The notes: generated by a model from the letters alone, not told the origin. A DNA stretch of 64,000 nt from Hippasteria phrygiana (GCA_037893225.1 JAZGUH010001195.1:1-64000), one strand, 5' to 3'. Positions 49,510 through 61,293 are shown, counted from the stretch's first letter. Translations and numbers: made by a program.

Positions 49510-52110
49510 TAGTCTTTAACATCACTGTCTTCCTCGCTTTCCAAGTTCCTCTTCATCTTGTTGGAACAGCCCGTCAAATTTGGCCTGGTGTTTAGGCATT
49601 ACTCTGTTTAGGGCTTTGTTTACTTCCAGACCCATATTTATGTTGAGGCTGTGGTTTTCCCTTTAACTTATTTGTAACCGTGGTTTCCTCTTTAAAACAA
49701 CATGAAGCCCGTGCACCGCGATTTGGAGCAGCGTCTTGCTTGAATAGCGCCCTCAAGAGATGAGCGCTCGAAGCGTGCTTCTTGTGCCAGACGCCATGTT
49801 TGCCTGTTGTTTTCAACGTGTTTTCCACAAATTCTTGCGATAATTCTTGCCAAAAGTAATTGTATTCGTTTGATCAGCATTTAATATCAGCCTGTGGCTC
49901 TTAGGTAAGTTGTGGAGAGAAAAACCAGGGTTAATAAACACATTTTTGGCTAAGAGTTTTGATGATATTTTGATGAGTAAAATATGGTATCGGGAAACAA
50001 GGGGGGTGTATTACATAAAGTTCACGTATATAATTACATGTAAGGGGGGTCCCAATCATAACATTATTATATATTATGTACCTGTATTATGGGAAATATT
50101 GTATTTGTTCTCTCCCTCTTAGCCCTGCCAACGTAACGTGGCCAGTTTGGTCTGTTGGTCCACCCTGTTTGGTAGGCTCTGCTATACCAGCTAGCGTACT
50201 CCGATCAACCAACCTGAAGTTGGTTGGCTAAGCCAGTTCAGCCAGCCTAGCCCGCTTCATCAGCTCAGCCGTCCGCCAGTCAGTTGGTTGGCTAAGCCAG
50301 TTCAGCCAACCTAGCCTGCTTCAACAGCTCAGCCCACCCAGTCTGACCAGTGGGTTTAGTCACTTCGTTCGGCTTGAACAGTTAGGAACAGTGACTGAGT
50401 GAGCGTCCCTGCTCGTGCCTGAAAGGTGCCAGTGTGTATGTGGACTTGGAGGGTACAGAGGTGAACGTTCCTGTGAATGTGCAGCAAGCTGTGGCTTTGA
50501 ACTAAGTTGTGAACTGTGAACATTTTATGAAACAGTATTGCCACTAGTATTGGACACTGTTGTCATTTGTTCTGTGGCGCGCGTCTAAGTGAGATCTCAA
50601 TTGTATTTTTAAGGCCTGATACGATCGTATCCTTTTTTTTAACTGTTTGTCAAACATTGCACTTGTGTTGCACTTTGGTGTCATTAAAATTAATTGTTTG
50701 AGCTCATACACAGTATTCATGGTGTTGGTGATATATTAGTACAATTAAGTGACAGCACACAAAGGTCCCGTGGCTTACAAACAGTTCAGTGAATGTGCGA
50801 CCTACTAGATTGAGTGGCGACCGTGCCAGTGTCTGTGTTCGTTGTGCGGTCCGACTTCACTGACTAAAAGTTGTAAAAGTACAAACTTGTGGGTTTTATC
50901 TTCTTATATCATTGATATCATTTCTTAACAATAATTTTGATAGACCTTGATGTTGTTAATACTCTTAGGTTTAAGAGGAAAAAGTAGTATTTTACACAGC
51001 GGAGCGATATACTGAGCCCGTTGCTATGGAATTTTCGCGCGCTCCAGCTGGCCGGTTTCTCTACTCAGTTTAGTCAACATCGGCTGGAGAACAGCTGACG
51101 TTTTCCTGCATTTTTGCATGATTTATCCTCAAATGTAACAAACACCCTTGGAAGACAAGGGTGTTTTGTTGTGTCTGGGTTGAGTCGAGATGTAAACTAC
51201 CCGCACAATTTTGTCAAGGTGTCAAGCCAGACTCCCTATCTTACTTGGACTGATGATTGATGTGAATAAATTACCTACCATGATGAGTTCTACAGATCAA
51301 TGTTGTCGGCATCTTCTTTGCTTCCCTTAATCCGGGACTCGCCGTCCCCCCCCCCCCCCCCCCCCCCTCAAGACTGTGCCGAACCGCCCCTCGGAGGTAC
51401 AGCAACCGGAGCCATACTACACCAAGTCCTCTCCACCCAACATTTACATTTTCTTCGAGATCTTCCACAATATCTTGATGATTATCACTATCTTTCAGAT
51501 GTACGTGTATTGACAAAAAAATCCTTGTAAGTGTTAAAAAGGAACCGCTTAACTGCCCAAAGGGTCTTTCTGTTGGCTTTTTCCTTGGCTTGATCTTCAC
51601 CCATTCCCCAGTTGACATAACTTTTCATATTTTTCACCCCACACCTCTTCAGTTGCTTCTTTGGCCTCTTCCAACCAGTCTAGATAGTCGGCATTGTCTT
51701 CCAATTCAGAACTAGACTCATCTTCTGTCGATAATTCGTCTTCTACCTCCGTTTCGGATTCCGAATCGTTTTCCTTGAAATCTTCGTCTTCATCCTGCGT
51801 AGATCCAGTTTCACAGTTTTCTATTTCTGAATCTCCAGAACTAGACTCATCTTCATATAATTCATCATCATCTTCTACCTCCGTTTCGGATTCCGAATCA
51901 TTTTCCTCGAAATCTTCGTCTTCATCCTGCGTAGATCCAGTTTCACAGTTTTCTATTTCTGAATCTTTCAAATCTACACTTTTTAAAATTGGGTTCAGAA
52001 TTATCCACATCACAATTTTCAGATTGAATAACTTCAATTTCAACATCATTGTTAACTTGATTAATTTTAGATTCCTTTACAGCATGTACATTTTCTGCAT
52101 GCCTGCGTCC
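49510..52110 (-). pseudogene. C2H2/acidic element gene, third copy, interrupted
   Basis: Minus-strand matches to the palindrome's zinc-finger gene. The acidic region is at 52049-51700, with the SEIENCET...DEDEDF..NDSESETEVED block tandemly duplicated. The WLEEAKEATEE and helical parts are at 51690-51447, and the C-terminal end at 49640-49510. An insertion separates the last two parts. The finger itself is missing or reduced (52080-52115 keeps only HAENVHA-coding text). Several frameshifts. A TTGCTC minisatellite lies beside its 5' end, as in the palindrome. Confidence 0.75.
49641..51442. mobile_element. TG..CA insertion, 1802 bp (long solo LTR or non-autonomous LTR element)
   Basis: Starts TGTTGAGGCTGTGG and ends CCACCCAACA, flanked by TTTA at 49637-49640 and 51443-51446. 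The flanking gene sequence is continuous when it is removed. Inside are a duplicated ~60-bp GGTTGGCTAAGCCAGTTCAGCC unit (50225-50340), a hairpin (CACCCTTGGAAGACAAGGGTG, 51145-51165) and poly-C at 51342-51367. No ORF with a retroelement domain. Long for a solo LTR, so a non-autonomous element is also possible. Confidence 0.65.
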
Positions 52111-52149
52111 AAATGACAAGAAACGGATGAAATCGTTTAATATAACTAC

Positions 52150-52400
52150 TAATTTTGCTCATACCTCCTATTTGTGATCAATTGTACATTCCCTGCACAT
52201 TCTCTTGCTCTCTATGCTCCTGTGTTTTGCTCTTTGTGCTCATGTCTTGCTCTTTGTATTGCTCATTTTACTGATTTCTTGCTCTTTGTATTGCTCATTT
52301 TACTCATTGCACTGCTCTTTAGCTCATTTCTTGCTCTTTTTGCTAATTTTACTAATTTTGCTGCTCTTTCTGCTCTTTATGTTCATTGCAGATTGAACCA
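52150..52400 (+). repeat. TTGCTC-type minisatellite (third locus)
   Basis: Units such as TTGCTCTTTGTATTGCTCAT and TTTGCTGCTCTTTCTGCTC. Related to the array at 8540-9200 and in the same position relative to the zinc-finger gene copy. Confidence 0.75.
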
Positions 52401-53235
52401 TCACACTTCAGCACATTGTCACACTCAGTTGAGTATAATAACAAGGGCAGATTACATCGCGTTACGTCATTGTCATCTCTGGAATTTTTAAAGAAGTCAT
52501 CGTCACAATTACCAAAGGTATATAATTGACGATCGTGTACAAAACATATAGGGGGTCTTCCTACAAAGTGTATATAAAAAAATGGACAATGAGGGTCCAC
52601 GATTGAAAGTGTTCACACACTTGTTTTTACTTTTGTACTTTACACCTTCACAAGTTTATGTATTTATGATGGGAAAGTTATAGAAACATTTTGGAAGGTC
52701 AGGAAATTCATCGGAATTCCAGAAATCAGTGTAATATTTTGATAATACGAGATCTGTATAATTCTAGGTTTTGTTGTGGAATCGTTAAACCAGTTCTTTG
52801 TGACAGACGCTGGGGTGTGAGACTGCTTATAGTGAAGCTGCTGTGGACTGAATGTTCCCATGTTTTATTTAGGAACCATCGTACTCTTCCGCTGTTATTA
52901 CTCCGGACATCGTTTACGGTATTCAGCCACTAATCTTCTACGGAACTTCATTTTTCTTTTTCCAGTAAAGTTATACCCCACGACCAATCAAGTATTCCCA
53001 AGGTCCTGACGTTCGTGAGTCTCCCAACGATTGCTTCAAATCATCTTGAGATCTTTTTATAATTAATTAATCTAAAAAAAGATTATTTATAATTGTATAA
53101 TTTCTTATGTATAGTTTTGAAAGCATTGACATTGCACCTTTAAATAAATTACACAGTTTCATAATTAAACCTTCTCGTTTTTTTATGGTCCATACGGTAA
53201 TGTTGTTTGATTCCTTATATTTGTTAAGTTACATC
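52401..53235. other. No gene recognised
   Basis: AT-rich, short ORFs without domains. Confidence 0.45.
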
Positions 53236-53239
53236 TAAG

Positions 53240-53412
53240 AATATTCAAGCCTATTTTGTGATCTGAATTCAGTAATTGGATCGTAACTATACCGAGACGG
53301 AGGGGCATCTTTGGTGGCAGCACATGCTTGAATATCTTCAAAAGAGAGTTCTTCGCCCGAATCTTCCAGTAAGTTAACGTATTCATCGTACATCTCCGGC
53401 ATTCCATCGTCC
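53240..53412 (-). CDS. Probable 3'-terminal host coding exon
   Basis: Minus-strand acceptor CTGTCTTTAG precedes 53412. The open frame runs 57 codons to a TAG near 53240. The encoded peptide is acidic and protein-like (DDGMPEMYDEYVNLLEDSG, then SFEDIQACAATKD, PPSRYSYDP). No family is recognised. It may belong with the minus-strand exons at 56.3-56.7 kb. Confidence 0.5.
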
Positions 53413-53990
53413 TAAAGACAGGAAAAAAAATAACGTACAAACAAGATTCATGATTTACTGTAAAATGCGCCCGTTATACCCAAAAAAAGTACAGCCACTT
53501 TTGTTTGCGGCCTTTTAAATAAATTTACAGTGCCACCACCGCCTACTTTATCATAATAACTTTTTTTGTTATTTTATATGGCAATTAAACAATGACGTTT
53601 TGTAGAAGTAGAAATATTACTCCACCAATAACTTTTATCCGTAGGCTTGAGGTCATTCGCGATTTTGAAAAATTATCCCTCCACTCCCGCCGTCAGTTTT
53701 ATAAATTCTGATCCACCACAGATGTTAAAATTAAATTAAAATTTTTTTATCACACATTTGAGTTTTGTGGAACATTTTGTGACTATAAATGTATTACGAC
53801 GGTCTTTGTTTACGAGGTGTTCCAATTGCGAATCCATGGGCCAACGGGGTCATGCCCACCCCCACCCCAATCAACGAATGTTGAAATAATATAAAAATAA
53901 TTGTGGATGACAATTTGCACAGGAGCACTTAACCTTTGTGTCCAGTGGACGGACCTTTATAAATAACAATCGCTTCCATTTCGAAAGAAA

Positions 53991-54116
53991 TCTGTTTAAT
54001 TTTCGACATTCTGGTTTGTCCAAGGATTTTCCATCAAGATCTCCGCAAATTGTGCCTCGGAAAGGTCACCGTAGGAGTTTCTGGCTGAGTAATTTGTGCA
54101 GTGTCTTGCGATTCTG
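53991..54116 (-). CDS. Possible host exon (ends SEAQFAEILMENPW...)
   Basis: Minus-strand acceptor GAGGTTGCAG, then an open frame ending at TAA near 53991, with a peptide including NSYGDLSEAQFAEILMENPW. Good composition and acceptor but short. Could be an alternative terminal exon of the same gene as 53240-53412. Confidence 0.4.
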
Positions 54117-54238
54117 CAACCTCAAAGCAGTAAAGGGATACAGAAAATATTTACATGTAATCAAATGTTAGGAAATACAACACCCCATCCCCCCCCCCCC
54201 CCCCCCCCCAAACAAAAATAAATTGTCCCATTTCTATA

Positions 54239-54400
54239 GAGTACCGAAGTATGACGTCAGTTGGCGCAACTGACTCGATCCAAACAAATGGAGATTTCGA
54301 CTGTTCCTTTGTTAAAAGCCAGTCATGCAAACACATTGACACAAAATAACAAAAGTAGTCTGGTTCCTAACATTGCATTGACGTGATCACTTTGGTACTC
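54239..54400. mobile_element. MITE of the GAGTACCGAAGT family, copy 3
   Basis: Starts GAGTACCGAAGTATGACGTC and ends inverted CGTGATCACTTTGGTACTC, 162 bases. It is preceded by TATA and followed by TGTA. Nearest relative is the 13551 copy. Confidence 0.8.
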
Positions 54401-55566
54401 TGTATGGTGGAAAAGGTTTGCGTCCATTATTTATTGCCCGTCTTACCTGACTTGACCCAGCTACCCATTGAATCGGGGTGGGACCTCGTGCAGGCCTATC
54501 TAGGTGGTCTGTGGCATTATGACTTACGCCTCCGAATAGACAGGATGAACGCTCACCTCACCTCCTACATGAGCTTGTTAACCATTTCTTCTGAAATAGG
54601 TGAGTTACCGAATTGTCTTGTTTTCTGATGATTTACAAGCATTTTTTGAAAATTAATTTACACCCATGGTAAATTGAAAGTAAGATTCCTTTAGTACTTT
54701 CCTTTCTTATGAAATATTTGCGTTTTCTCTACACATGTACACTAAAAAAAGAAGAAGTTAACTTTACGGTAAAAGGAATGACAGCTGTGCTGCCAACTTT
54801 TTACCGTAAAATTACGGCCTAAGATAAAAAATACCGATTTTTTTTTCTGAACTGAATTGATATTTACTTGGCACATTGTAAATGATGTACAATAAAACAA
54901 TGATTTGGGTGTTATTTTCTCGCGTACGTGTAAAGAAAATGTACTGAAATTTATCGAACCCAACAAGATGTATTATATTTTCAAATTAAATGACATTTTT
55001 TACTGGAAAAGCGAAATTTTGTGATCCTATCTGAGATTTTAAAAAAATTCACAACTTAAATAACTGGACAATGTCTCATGAAATATTTTGATAGCCCGAT
55101 CACTTTGCGTTTGTAACAAACAAACGCGAATCTTTAGTTAATGTTGCATCTTGTTTGACTCTAAGATCGACTCGTAATTTTGAATATTTTTAAAATAATT
55201 TTGTCCACCGTGAACCGGTAATATCATTACTTGTATCAAGTGTATCTTTCAAAATGGTGTCATTGCTCAAAAAGTAAAAAGGTTCATCTGTAGAAATTCA
55301 GTGGTGGATTTACGGGGGTCAGTTTGTTTAAACCCCCCCCCCCCCCCCCATCTTAATCCGACAAACATGAGATTCAATCGAATAACAATAGCAGACGCCT
55401 GATTAACACCTCTCTTGACAGCTACCCCTGACCAAAACTAAATCTTTTCAGCAGACTTATTTGTGTATACTGCAACTGGCTTCATTTGTTCATAAATAAG
55501 GTAACCAATACCTGCTTGTATTTTAAAGGCCAATATCACCGCTATAATGAAACAGATATTCAGCAC
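54401..55566. other. No gene recognised; one poly-C run
   Basis: C16 at about 55335-55350. ORFs short and unsupported. Confidence 0.45.
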
Positions 55567-56176
55567 TTAAAGGGACACATTGCCTTCAAATGTCATGAAA
55601 TTTTACTGTTTGGAAATGTTCCTTATCTTTTATAAGAGTCGTTCATGCAAAAAAGCACGTATAATGTGTTGTAATTAGTGATTAGTGATTACGAAACAAA
55701 ACAATTGGCCGCTTACCCCTGACATCTGACCCGCGATACATAGACTTATTTCCAGTACTAAATACCACCGTCTAAATAATGCGCAAAATACGCTGTAAGA
55801 GTCTTTAGGCTGGCGCCGCAGCCAGTGGCCTTGTGAACCTATCAGATGATCGCCAGGTACAATTCTCTACCTCTCGACATATATCGCTAGTGCTGCGCGC
55901 CGTGCCACAGTACATCAAAATGGATCAACAGAACGTACTTCAACCAGATGCGACTGGAAATACGACTGGTGAACACAGTCCGCCATTTTGTGGAGTCAAC
56001 AATTTGGTTCTACAAAATGGCGGACCGTTATTTGTCACGAAATTAAACAAAAACCACGCAATTTGAAGGGATAGTTATGTGAATCTTTATATTCTACTTT
56101 AAAAAAAAGCTTCCCAACATATCCATTTCAGTTTTATAGCCCAAATCGCAAAATCCAAAGCAATGTGTACCTTTAA
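55567..56176. mobile_element. Non-autonomous DNA transposon, TTAA-flanked, 610 bp
   Basis: The left end is TTAA then AGGGACACATTGC. The right end is GCAATGTGTACCT then TTAA, giving 13-base TIRs with one mismatch. TTAA on both sides fits a PiggyBac-type target. It contains the pair GTCCGCCATTTTGTGGAG / ACAAAATGGCGGACC as an internal hairpin. A rearranged relative is at 20645-21300. Confidence 0.7.
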
Positions 56177-56289
56177 AATTGAACAACTTTAATACGTATC
56201 AGGGCTTAAACCAGAAATATTTGCATTTCATGCCATACTCGTTACAGTTATATTACAAAACAAGATATAACAGAAAATAAACACGAACC

Positions 56290-56425
56290 GTCTCATCAGT
56301 CCCGACAGTAGGCCCAATGTTGACCTGAGGTAGATCGTCGGCCTCATCAGGAGTATCCTCTTCAGAGCCAAAAGTGTCATACGAAAAGAGAACAATGTCT
56401 TGCGTTCCAATAAATCTTCATCGTC
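56290..56425 (-). CDS. Probable host exon 2 (acidic peptide)
   Basis: Minus-strand open stretch reading DIVLFSYDTFGSEEDTPDEA, then DDLPQVNIGPTVGTDET, ending at a GTTCGT donor-like site. The acceptor is probably the AG near 56426. Acidic and plausible, but the donor is weak and the frame choice is mine. It lies 160 bases after the donor of the exon at 56707. Confidence 0.4.
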
Positions 56426-56587
56426 TTAAATGTTGACGGCTAATCTACTCTCAAGTGCAAACCTCAAAAATAAATACAATATTTTATCGGTTTGACAAGA
56501 TACGAACACATTATAATTTAAATATTAAAGCAAGTTGCATATGCTAAAAAATAAAGTAATAACATGATTTACCAATTTGAAACTTAC

Positions 56588-56707
56588 TTTGTTTTTCACC
56601 GTTGTTTGGATATAAAATCTCACCGGACTGGTTTTGTATATTTTCAGCAGGTCAGCCAGCGTTGAATGATGATCGAGCCCGAATTCAAGGACCGACTTCA
56701 TTGCCAC
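56588..56707 (-). CDS. Probable host first coding exon
   Basis: Minus-strand ATG at 56707, about 40 codons (MAMKSVLEFGLDHHSTLADL, then LKIYKTSPVRFYIQTTVKNK), ending at a consensus donor GTAAGT near 56588. Start, composition and donor are all good. No family recognised. Followed by the candidate exon at 56290 and possibly 53991/53240. Confidence 0.5.
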
Positions 56708-56709
56708 TA

Positions 56710-58063
56710 AAGGTGGCCAATTTCGTGTTCAAATCCGCAAGTAGCAGATTTTAGGCATAATTTTTCCCATCCAGAAAGAAGAAAGTGCATATTTCTGATT
56801 TCACTTCTTAGGTGTTGGAGAGACATCCAAGTCAAGCGGATAGGAACCGCCGCCGCCACAATTGACTAACTTGTTGTAGCTTTCCACTGTAGTATGTAGG
56901 GATTATGTCATTGAGCACACGAACACAAGAGTAATAACGCACCTCCAACATTGAGCAAGTTCAGGGCCACAAACACTCTCATCTGCATTATTCGCCATCA
57001 AATATCACTTCGTGGTGGCAGCGGTAAAAGTTGACCAGAGATTCAAAGCTGGCTCTTTACCAGGCGATCTTTAGACAATTTTCGGAAGCGCCAGCCTTCT
57101 GTTTTAGACGGAAACAACACAAACTCCGGCCCGACTGAACTCTCAAGCGAACTAGCTGCACAAGAGTTCAACACTGTGCGCCAACGCTACCACACGTACC
57201 GAGAAGCCTCACGGACCACAACCAGGCCGCGTATACGCTACACACGACTCACGAGGCCAGCCACCGAACACCGTGCGTATCACATAGTCGCTGCTGCAAC
57301 AAGCGCCTGGGCGAAGCACAGCCGGCTAATGTACCCAGCTGACTACAATACGGAGACCCTCCCTCCCGGCCCCGGCCGGCCAGACTCTCACGACTGTGCG
57401 ATAAACGTTTGACACTTTTCGCAAGTCATAACTCCATGTATGGTCCGATGATCCACTATCGCAACGAACTACCTTTTCACATTTTGCATTTGTGTACTGT
57501 ATGCACGGCGCCATTAATGTACTCCACATACGTTAACAGTCAAAAGTAGTTCCGTGACAATCTACGGCAGAAGAAGCCCCATCATCCCCTACAGTGAGGT
57601 TGACTTCTGACCCTATTAATCCGAAAAGTGGACCACCGAAACTGCATATTTATCTTCTCCACTGCAACCTTTCAGTCTGCCGGAACTGTGCATCCCGAAC
57701 ACTGTGCATGCAATAAATGTGCATACATAGCCAGCCAACTGTATTCCCAACACCACCAGACAACAGTATCACAAGGCTGTGTGGACCGACCGCACACGTA
57801 AACGGCAACGGATGGACAGAAAGGATCACAGCACAACGGGCTGAATTGCCACAAACAGATTAACCTTGGAACTGTTGGCTTAGCTGGATTGAACTTGCAT
57901 AATGCTTGTTTCACTTAAGATTGCATTTGCTTGTTGCCATTCATATTTTACATGCAATAATGTAAATAAAGTCTTGCCATATTTTTCTGCCATTGTATTT
58001 TCATTCATTTACTGTTGTAGCAGCTGCATTTACTTGTTAAATAACTAACCAACACTCGCAAGA
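56710..58063 (+). other. 5' region (probable LTR and leader) of the plus-strand Gypsy element
   Basis: No coding frame with a domain. AATAAA occurs at 57965-57970, about 95 bases before the gag start, as expected near the end of a 5' LTR. I cannot fix LTR ends because the 3' LTR is not in the window. Confidence 0.4.
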
Positions 58064-58719
58064 ATGTCGAAATACCCTGAAATGAACTGGAAGGCCGAAG
58101 AAATTGCAGAAGAGTTCCAGCTGTTTAAACAGCGCATGACATTCTGTTTACAGGACAATGATGTAAATGACTTGCGCAGGATTGCTGTCGGCAACGAGGG
58201 ACTTAGGCGAATCAACGCATCAGGACTCTCAGAGGAAGATCAGAGCGATCCCCAAAAACTGTGGAACTTATTTTCAGACCAGTTACAAACCAAAGTAAAT
58301 TTTAGGGTCCATCGTATGGAGCTGATACGGTACAAACAAAAGGCAGGCGAAACCCTTGATGAATTTGTAACGCCGTGCAGGGAAAAAGCAAAGCTGTGCG
58401 ACTTTAGACCCGCAGAAGTCCACGAACGTGTACTCGAGTTGGTTATCGCGTCAACTCGGTTCGAATCCTTCCAAAAAGAGCTAATAGACAAGCCGCAGGG
58501 GTTCACGACCGAAGAACTCCTAACCGAGGGGCGCAAGAACGAGGCCATCGCTGCCAGCAAGCAATGCATAAAAGACTTAGAAGAAGGCGGCGCTCCGGTC
58601 GATGCCATGCGACAATCGCGCAATTCTTGCTCCAACTGCGGACTATCCCACCAGCCGCGCAAATGCCCGGCGTACAACGATGTGTGCAAATCGTGTGGTT
58701 TAAAAGGCCATTGGGCCAA
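58064..58719 (+). pseudogene. Gypsy-type gag, cut in its second zinc knuckle
   Basis: ATG after CTCGCAAGA. The capsid-type region includes EEFQLFKQRMTFCLQDNDV, LWNLFSDQLQTKVNFRVHRM and GETLDEFVTPCREKAKLC. A first Cys cluster (CSNCGLSHQPRKC) and the start of a second (CKSCGLKGHW) follow. The second knuckle loses its final Cys because a foreign LTR starts at 58720. The ORF's last 16 codons are LTR sequence. Pol is not seen and presumably lies beyond the insertion. The original protein would package RNA in the cytoplasm. Confidence 0.8.
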
Positions 58720-59579
58720 TGTTACGAAGTCAGATATCAAACTGGGAAAAGGAAATAGGCCAAACTAGGACAGACAAGGGTTAAACCCACAAAGAATAAG
58801 ACGGCTGAGACGAGATTAATGTATTAAACGAACTTTAGATAATTACTCCTCAAACAAAAGAATATTTACATCGAGTGAACGAACTGGCGACTAAGAAATA
58901 CATTATTAATAAGATAAATGAATAGGATACCGGTATCCGAATAATGATGAGGGGCTTGAGAGGTAGACTTGGCAGCCGGCGGACGAAGAGATGAACGGCA
59001 GGAGGCGACATGGTCAGGCAGGCATCGGTAGAGCTAAAGGTCTCAAGTCCCGCAAGGAGTGTGGAACCGGCAATAAGATGCAAGTCCGGTGGACGACGGG
59101 CCGTTGGACCCAGATCTAGGCCATCAACTCAGCGGGACCAGCTCCTGTACCGAGATTTAATGTGGGATCCCGCAGACGTCTGATCACATCAGGCAGGCCG
59201 TAGCAAAACGAGACAGCAACGCGGTAGCGGCCGCGGCCCGGCCCCTCAAGTTAAGATGTAACACCCCCTCGAGCAGCGTCAGGGCGTGCTTATGAAGTCA
59301 ACTGGAGAGCGGCAGCGACGGCACGCCCATATAACAGAAGTAACAGCTCTGGCGTGCAAACCTCACGCCCAGGTTTATAAGGGGTTAATTGTCACACCAT
59401 TGAACGAGTTTTAACAAAGTGTACTAGAAAGTTACTACAATAGAGTATTATGTATTACCCGCATTCGGTCTATACGTGTACGGCTGAAGGATGAATAATT
59501 AGGTTACTTTTTACTCCTGACCAACTCCAAAGAATTAACTCTGGTACTTAATACATGTACTAGGTCAGCGAATATAACA
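58720..59579 (-). mobile_element. 3' LTR of the minus-strand Gmr1-like Gypsy (860 bp)
   Basis: On the minus strand it starts TGTTATATTCGCTGACC at 59579 and ends GACTTCGTAACA at 58720. TGTTA/TAACA inverted ends. Immediately upstream (minus strand) is a purine tract, TTTATGGGGGAGGG, a good polypurine tract. TTATAAA near 59375 could be the promoter. The 5' LTR lies outside the window, so the target duplication cannot be checked. Confidence 0.8.
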
Positions 59580-59827
59580 CCCTCCCCCATAAAGAAAACA
59601 AATACAAAATCAGGAGTATTTTTTTTTAAACCTCCAAATTCATTAAACATAATTATCAAAATTTTACAATAAATATTAATAAACGACTTCAAAGCAATCC
59701 TGCCTGTATAGTCAGGTATAGTGCTTTTCTATGTAACACTTGAAATTAAACTCTGAATAACTGTGTTCGTCATAAAAAACATTCTAAATCTATACTTTAT
59801 GATTTTCTGTGATGGTTGCATATATAT

Positions 59828-60512
59828 TTAACATCTACTCAAACTATCAGCAAGAACGTTCTCCTTTCCTGGTATGTGTTTATAATTCAAGTTATATTCT
59901 TGGAGGAAAAGACTCCATTTCATAAGCTTCTGACTCTTGTTCTTAAACTTGTTAATATAAGTAAGTGGATTATGATCTGTGTAAACTGTTACTGGAAAGG
60001 GACCTGTAACATAGATCTCATAATGCTGAATTGCCAGAATCAGACTTAACGTCTCCTTCTCAATCGTTGAGTAATTTCTCTGATGTTTGTTGAGTTTTCT
60101 AGAAAAATAACTGACTGGGTTGTCAAATCCTTGGGAGTCTTCTTGAAACAAGACGGCTCCTACACCCACGTCACTTGCATCGATAGCCATTTTAAAAGGC
60201 TTGTCAAAATTACCTATCAAAAGGACAGGATCACTTGTCATAATTTTCTTTAACGTCTCAAATGCCAACTGGCATAGATGCGACCACTCGAATTTAACAC
60301 TTTTAGCCAAAAGAGAGGTCAGTGGATATGCTATCGTTGCAAAATTCGGACAAAATTTCCGAAAGAAACCTGTCATTCCTAGAAATCTCATCAATTCCCT
60401 CTTGTTTTGAGGTGGTGAATAATCATCAATTGCTTGAACTTTTGCGGACTTCGGCAGAATTTTGCCGTTTCCTACTTCATGTCCAAGGTAAGTGACACTA
60501 GCTTTTCCAATT
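59828..60512 (-). CDS. RNase H region of the Gmr1-like pol
   Basis: Frame from about 60394 to the stop at 59828. It starts with the RT connection (GFFRKFCPNFATIAYPL). RNase H has D in AIDASDVGVGAVL, E in TIEKETLSLI and D in YTDHNPL, ending VLADSLSRC. The linker 60395-60512 matches pol (YLGHEVG-type) but is joined through a frame break in a T-run near 60515-60525. Degrades the RNA strand during reverse transcription. Confidence 0.85.
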
Positions 60513-61265
60513 TCACTCTTTTTTAAGTTTGGCTTCAGACAACTTTTCGAATAGGGATTTTGTCCTTTCTACATGTTCTTCCCATGAATTTGAATAGATC
60601 ACAACATCATCGATGTACACTACACAACCTTCAACATCTGCTGTTACCTGACTCATCAACCTAGTGAAAGTACCGGGAGCATTTTTCATGCCGAAAGGCA
60701 TTACATTACATGCAAAAAGACCAAATGGTGTTGTAAAAGCTGAAATTTCTTTTGCTCTTTCAGTGAGTGGCACTTGCCAGTAGCCTTTTAATAGGTCATA
60801 TTTGCTTACATGTGTAGCATGGCCAATCCTATCAATGCAGTCATCCAGCCTCGGTATGGGAAATGAATCCGTTTTGGTCACGGAGTTTACCTTTCGGTAA
60901 TCAATGCAAAATCTGCGGGATCCATCTTCCTTAGGTACAAGCAAAACTGGGGAACTCCATGGGCTCTGAGTAGGAGATATTATATCATTATCCAACATGT
61001 ACTCAGTTTCGTCCTTAACAGCCCTGAGTTTAGTAGGATTGAGGCGATACGGATGCTGTTTAATTGGTTTGGCCTCGCCGACATCTACGTCATGAAAAAG
61101 CACTGACGTACGCCCTGGTTTATCTGAAAAGATACAATCATAAGAGTTGATTATGTTAATAATCTCAGTCTGCTTATCATCAGGCAAGTGTTGCAGCTTG
61201 ATTTCGAGCTTGCTCAACACTTCAGAATTTTCCGTCATGGTAGCAGAGACTTGTAAACCGGGCAT
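60513..61265 (-). CDS. Reverse transcriptase of the Gmr1-like pol (250 aa part)
   Basis: PIKQHPYRLNPTKL, WSSPVLLVPKEDGSRRFCID, SKYDLLKGYWQVPL, TTPFGLFACNVMPFGMKNAP and the catalytic YIDD (VVYIDDVVIYS) are present. The frame breaks at its end within a T-run. Follows integrase directly with about 30 bases between. Confidence 0.9.
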   Translation of the reverse strand: MPGLQVSATMTENSEVLSKLEIKLQHLPDDKQTEIINIINSYDCIFSDKPGRTSVLFHDVDVGEAKPIKQHPYRLNPTKLRAVKDETEYMLDNDIISPTQSPWSSPVLLVPKEDGSRRFCIDYRKVNSVTKTDSFPIPRLDDCIDRIGHATHVSKYDLLKGYWQVPLTERAKEISAFTTPFGLFACNVMPFGMKNAPGTFTRLMSQVTADVEGCVVYIDDVVIYSNSWEEHVERTKSLFEKLSEAKLKKE

Positions 61266-61293
61266 GATAGAGTCATCATTCTCGACTTGTAGG

